A stretch of DNA of 64,000 nt from Comamonadaceae bacterium. GTDB taxonomy: Bacteria > Pseudomonadota > Gammaproteobacteria > Burkholderiales > Burkholderiaceae_C. How positions within the stretch are numbered: position 1 is the stretch's first letter; the number at the start of each line of letters is the position of its first letter. Below, piece after piece: positions 60,693 through 64,000 of this stretch. The position numbers and the translations under genes are program-made. Location: NCBI GenBank assembly GCA_947372865.1, contig CANBVJ010000004.1:1-64000 (forward strand). Direction: 5' to 3'. A model generated the notes under the pieces. It was not told the DNA's origin and searched no databases. It saw only the letters and a list, made by a program, of their open reading frames with translations.

Positions 60693-61874
60693 CTAAGCGC
60701 TGGCCTGCACGGCGCTGCAGGCCTGCTGCAGGGCCGCAATATCGGGCGTCACGCCAATGCCAGGCGTCTCGTCCAGCGTGATGCAGCCGTCCACCACTTG
60801 CGCAAAAGGCGGGGCCAGCAGGCTGCGCAGCAGGTTGTCGTTGGCGTCCACCTCCAGCATGCCGTCGCCCCCGGCTGCGGCCAGCACATGGGCTGAAGCC
60901 ATCAGGCCAACGCCCGCGCCGAGGTAGTGCGGACAAAAGCGCGCACCACTTTCACGAATGGCTTGGATTACCGGCCAGCAACCCGAAATACCGCCCCACT
61001 TGGCAATGTCAGGCTGCAGCACGCCAAAAGCCTGGCTTTTCAGGGCTTGCGTAAAGCGGTCCGCGCCGATGAGGTTTTCACCGGCGGCCAGGGGAATACC
61101 GGATTGCGACTGCAATTGCGGCCAATCGGCCAGGCTGCTGTCGGTGCGCAGGGGTTCTTCCAGCCAACCCAGACCATAGGCGCCAAGCTGCGGCAGCATG
61201 GCCAGCGCGTGGGGCAGGTCCCAAGCCTGGTTGACGTCGGCCATCAGCGCCGCCTCGGGGCCCAGCCAACCGCGCAGCGCTGCCAGATTAGACAGGTCTT
61301 GCGCATCGTCAAAACCGATCTTGAGCTTGAAGGCGCGGTAGCCCTGGGCGTATTTGCGCTGCACCACAGCAAGCGCACCCTCGGGGTTGATGCCGCTGGC
61401 GTACACCGGCACGCGCGCCTGCTGGCCACCCAACAGGCGGAACAGCGGCAGCGCGGCGCGGCGGCCGCACAAGTCCCACAGCGCCAGGTCCACGCCCGAG
61501 ATCACTTGCGCCATCGGGCCGGGTTCGCCGCTTTGCAGCGCCAGCACTTCGGTCTTGCGGGTGGCGTGGGCGTAGGCGTGGGCGGGGTCGGTAAAGTCGT
61601 GGTGTAGCAGCAGGGGCGCGACCACGGTAGCTAGCAGGCGCGCGCGGTGTTCGGCGCCACAGGCCGGAAAGTTGCACCAAATCTCGCCCCAGCCCACAGC
61701 GCCGTCGGCACTTTGGGCGCGCACAAAGACCGCCGGGCGGTCATGCATGGTGCCAAAAGAGGTGCGCACCGGCACCGGGCTGGGGCAACGCAGCACAAAA
61801 GCCTGCAGGCTGACCAGACGCAGCGACAGCGGGCCGGAGGCGGACTGGGACGATGGCAATGGGACGAGTTTCAT
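60693..61874 (-). CDS. Enolase-superfamily (mandelate racemase/MLE) protein
   Basis: 393 residues from ATG 61874. Capping domain (about 20-130), then the barrel: FKLKIGFD (Lys-x-Lys base pair), LMADVNQAW (Asp metal ligand), LGWLEEPL (Glu) and LAAGENL (Glu), with FGVLQPDIAKWGG and a final His region FCPHYLGAGVG. The metal triad D/E/E is complete, unlike the enzyme at 42775. The K-x-K motif indicates a racemase, dehydratase or cycloisomerase of the MLE/MR type. Divergent from a GMC oxidoreductase with an aldehyde dehydrogenase behind it. Substrate unknown. Confidence 0.88.
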   Translation of the reverse strand: MKLVPLPSSQSASGPLSLRLVSLQAFVLRCPSPVPVRTSFGTMHDRPAVFVRAQSADGAVGWGEIWCNFPACGAEHRARLLATVVAPLLLHHDFTDPAHAYAHATRKTEVLALQSGEPGPMAQVISGVDLALWDLCGRRAALPLFRLLGGQQARVPVYASGINPEGALAVVQRKYAQGYRAFKLKIGFDDAQDLSNLAALRGWLGPEAALMADVNQAWDLPHALAMLPQLGAYGLGWLEEPLRTDSSLADWPQLQSQSGIPLAAGENLIGADRFTQALKSQAFGVLQPDIAKWGGISGCWPVIQAIRESGARFCPHYLGAGVGLMASAHVLAAAGGDGMLEVDANDNLLRSLLAPPFAQVVDGCITLDETPGIGVTPDIAALQQACSAVQASA

Positions 61875-61881
61875 GGCAAAT

Positions 61882-61904
61882 AGTATAAACGTATGGCATA
61901 TAAT
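61882..61904. promoter_or_regulatory. Divergent promoter region with TATGGCATA palindrome
   Basis: TATAAT (61899-61904) is a good -10 for the rightward GMC gene. TATACT on the minus strand (61887-61882) is a -10-like box only about 8 bases before the leftward ATG, which would give an almost leaderless transcript. TATGGCATA (61892-61900) is a short palindrome overlapping the first box and flanked by GTATA/ATAC, a possible operator. No -35 boxes stand out. Confidence 0.45.
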
Positions 61905-61979
61905 ACCTTTCGTCTGCGCAGCGTTTGGCAACCTATCGACTTTGACCCGCTGCGCCACGCGCCACCCTGCCCGCACACC

Positions 61980-63599
61980 ATGAACACATCACCGTTAAAC
62001 CAGGGTTTTGACCACATCATCGTCGGCGCCGGTTCCGCCGGTTGCGTGTTGGCCAACCGCCTGAGCGCCGACCCGGCTTGCCGCGTCTTGCTGCTGGAAG
62101 CCGGTGGGCCATCGCAGGGGTTTTGGTTGCGCTTGCCGGTGGGCTACTTTCGCACCATCAACGACAAGCGCTTTTCCTGGCAATTCCCTGTCGAAGCACA
62201 GGCCGAAACCGGTCACCGTGCCATGGTCTGGCCGCGCGGCAAGGTGCTGGGCGGCTCCAGCGCCATTAACGGCCTGCTCTACATTCGCGGCCAGCGTGCC
62301 GACTACGACGACTGGGCCGCACTGGGCGCCACAGGCTGGAGCTACCGCGATGTGCTGCCCTACTTCAAACGCTCGGAACGCTATGGCGGCGGCGCTAACG
62401 AATTCCATGGCGGCGTTGGCGAATTGGGTGTGTCCGACCTGCGCAATGAGCACCCCTATTGCGAAGCCTGGCTGGACGCCGCAGCCCAAGCCGGCCACCC
62501 ACGCACGCCCGACTTCAATGGCGCCCAGACCGATGGCATGGGGCGCTACCAGCTCACCCTGCGCGGCCACTGGCGCTGCGACGCGGCCACGGCTTTTCTG
62601 ACCCCGGCACGCCAACGCGCCAACCTGACCATCGTCACGGGTGCGCAAGTCAGCCAGGTTTTGCAAGCCAAAGGCCGCGCCGTGGGCGTGGAATGGATCC
62701 AGGGTGGAACCCGACATTCGGCGCGCGCTGATGGCGAGGTAATTTTGGCCGCCGGGGCCTTGCAGTCACCGCAGCTCTTGCAGCTCTCGGGCATTGGCCC
62801 GGTGCAGCTGTTGCGCCAGCACGGCATTGCGGTGAACGTGGATGCGCCCGAAGTGGGCGAAAACCTGCAAGACCATTACCAAGCGCGGGTCATCGTCAAG
62901 CTGCGCGAGAAAAAGTCACTTAACGATGACATCCGCAACCCCTTGCGTCTGGCGCAAATGGGTGCGCAGTGGCTGTTCCAGCAACGCGGCCCCCTGACCG
63001 TGGGCGCCGGTCAGGTAGGAGGCTTGGCCTGCACCGAATACGCCGAGGGCGGACGCGCTGATGTGCTGTTCAACGTGATGCCTTTGTCGGTGGACAAGCC
63101 GGGCGATGCCTTGCACCGCTTCTCGGGTTTTTCTGCGTCAGCCACGCAGTGCCGACCGCTTTCGCGTGGCAGCGTGCACTTGCGCTCGGGCGACCCGTTG
63201 GCCGCGCCGCGCATAGTGTCCAACTACTTGCAGCACCCGCACGACGCGCGCGTGCTGGTGGCCGGGCTGCGCCAGTTGCGCGAGATTTATGCGCAACCCG
63301 CCTTCAAGCACCTGGTCACCGGCGAAGAGCATTTCCCGGGCGCGGGCGTGACCAGCACCGAAGCGCTGGAAGTCTTTGCCCGGCAAAAAGGTGGCACCGT
63401 TTACCACCCGGTGGGCACCTGCCGCATGGGCGGCGACGCGGCTTCGGTGGTGGACGAACGGTTGCGGGTGCGTGGCGTAGCTGGCCTGCGCGTGATTGAC
63501 GCATCCGTCATGCCGCGCATGGTGTCCACCAACACCAACGCCGCCGCCATCATGATTGGCGAAAAAGGCGCAGCCATGGTGCTCGAAGACGCCGCCTAA
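61980..63599 (+). CDS. GMC-family FAD alcohol dehydrogenase, second copy
   Basis: 539 residues from ATG 61980. The FAD site is [19 protein letters not shown], with [18 protein letters not shown] and [15 protein letters not shown] as the GMC signatures. Active-site H476 is in GTVYHPVGTCRMGG, and STNTNAAAIMIGEKGA supplies the partner Asn. Domain order and length match the gene at 36123, but the two differ clearly, so this is not a recent duplicate. It is followed 66 bases later by an aldehyde dehydrogenase. Confidence 0.9.
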   Translation: MNTSPLNQGFDHIIVGAGSAGCVLANRLSADPACRVLLLEAGGPSQGFWLRLPVGYFRTINDKRFSWQFPVEAQAETGHRAMVWPRGKVLGGSSAINGLLYIRGQRADYDDWAALGATGWSYRDVLPYFKRSERYGGGANEFHGGVGELGVSDLRNEHPYCEAWLDAAAQAGHPRTPDFNGAQTDGMGRYQLTLRGHWRCDAATAFLTPARQRANLTIVTGAQVSQVLQAKGRAVGVEWIQGGTRHSARADGEVILAAGALQSPQLLQLSGIGPVQLLRQHGIAVNVDAPEVGENLQDHYQARVIVKLREKKSLNDDIRNPLRLAQMGAQWLFQQRGPLTVGAGQVGGLACTEYAEGGRADVLFNVMPLSVDKPGDALHRFSGFSASATQCRPLSRGSVHLRSGDPLAAPRIVSNYLQHPHDARVLVAGLRQLREIYAQPAFKHLVTGEEHFPGAGVTSTEALEVFARQKGGTVYHPVGTCRMGGDAASVVDERLRVRGVAGLRVIDASVMPRMVSTNTNAAAIMIGEKGAAMVLEDAA

Positions 63600-63665
63600 G
63601 CCGGGCTACGATCGCCCTGCTCTCGCTTCTTGTTTCTGTGTTTTTCGATTTACCAAAGTACCCCC

Positions 63666-64000
63666 ATGAACGACTACCCCACCATCCAGCTTTACATCGA
63701 CGGCCACTGGCGCCAAGGCGCTGGCGCGCGCAGCCTGCCCGTGCACAACCCCGCCACCGGCACCGTGATGGGCCAGGTGGCCTGCGCCGAGACGTTGGAC
63801 CTGGAAGAAGTGGCAGCCGCCGCCGAACGTGGCTTTGCGGTGTGGAAGCGCATCAGCGCGTTTGAGCGCTACAAGACCATGCGCAAAGCCGCGCAGTTGC
63901 TGCGCGAGCGCGTGGAGCACGTGGCCCGCCTGCTGACGCTTGAACAAGGCAAACCCTTGGCTGAGGCACGCATCGAAATTCTGGCGGGCGCCGACACCAT
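63666..64000 (+). CDS. Aldehyde dehydrogenase (semialdehyde-type), N-terminal part, cut by window end
   Basis: Starts ATG 63666 and remains open to the last base, giving about 111 residues. QLYIDGHWRQGAGARSLPVHNPATGTVMGQVACA and LLTLEQGKPLAEARIEI are the first parts of the NAD(P) aldehyde dehydrogenase fold, closest in look to succinate-semialdehyde dehydrogenases. The catalytic Cys and Glu lie beyond the window. Together with the GMC gene it would oxidise an alcohol through to the acid. Confidence 0.85.
   Translation, partial: MNDYPTIQLYIDGHWRQGAGARSLPVHNPATGTVMGQVACAETLDLEEVAAAAERGFAVWKRISAFERYKTMRKAAQLLRERVEHVARLLTLEQGKPLAEARIEILAGADT

Overview
The window reads as the chromosome of a GC-rich betaproteobacterium, most likely Burkholderiales (Comamonadaceae-like). 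This is inferred from the overall gene style: an EtfBA/acyl-CoA dehydrogenase block, tandem cphA'/cphA cyanophycin synthetases with a DUF1854/ABC pair, Hda-HAD-PcnB-FolK order, and dense GC-rich coding with ATGA overlaps. No rRNA, tRNA, IS element or CRISPR array was seen.

Layout. 1-2085: the end of a two-partner-secretion exoprotein and its TpsB transporter, visibly more AT-rich than the rest. 2395-8103: a small exported protein, a GST, then a leftward block etfB-etfA-(terminator)-acyl-CoA dehydrogenase-nitronate monooxygenase. 8327-19685: a sulfatase/lipid-oxidation island made of two leftward operons and a rightward TetR gene. One operon is sulfatase-propeller protein-flavin monooxygenase; the other is acyl-CoA ligase-ferritin-like hydrolase-membrane protein-sulfatase-formylglycine-generating enzyme. 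Near-identical palindromes (ATACACTARTGTAT) sit upstream of both operons, so I infer a single TetR regulon. 19713-30602: housekeeping and conserved genes (MscS channel, HDAC-like amidohydrolase, MltB, alpha-E/ATP-grasp pair, ComEC, RidA, DTW protein, DUF2189).

30667-34697 is the most unusual part. It is an accessory hotspot bracketed by copies of the 3' end of a MocR regulator gene. In order it holds a 29-bp copy, a prlF-yhaV toxin-antitoxin operon, a broken SDR gene meeting a broken MocR 3' end tail to tail, two mobile gene cassettes separated by a clear integron attC site, and then the intact MocR gene. The first cassette encodes a DpnII/MboI-like PD-(D/E)XK nuclease; the second an unrecognised protein with weak RNase H/DUF3800-like features. 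No integrase gene is in the window, so this looks like an attC cluster lacking an integrase.

36123-43965: a rightward catabolic operon divergent from MocR (GMC oxidoreductase, AcuI/YhdH reductase, HIBADH-like dehydrogenase, two aldehyde dehydrogenases, enolase-superfamily dehydratase). 44057-50958: folK, pcnB, a HAD phosphatase, hda (with a tandem decapeptide repeat running into the P-loop), an AI-2E family exporter, purM, a chromosomal ccdAB operon with a perfect operator palindrome, and a DUF962 protein. 50989-60672: cytochrome c', a small membrane protein, then the cyanophycin locus (DUF1854, ABC exporter, CphA' with a lost Mur-ligase P-loop, CphA) and a YghU-type GST. 60693-64000: a second divergent enolase-superfamily/GMC/aldehyde dehydrogenase set echoing 36-44 kb, cut by the window end.

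All family assignments are by reading the translated sequence; no database search was run.
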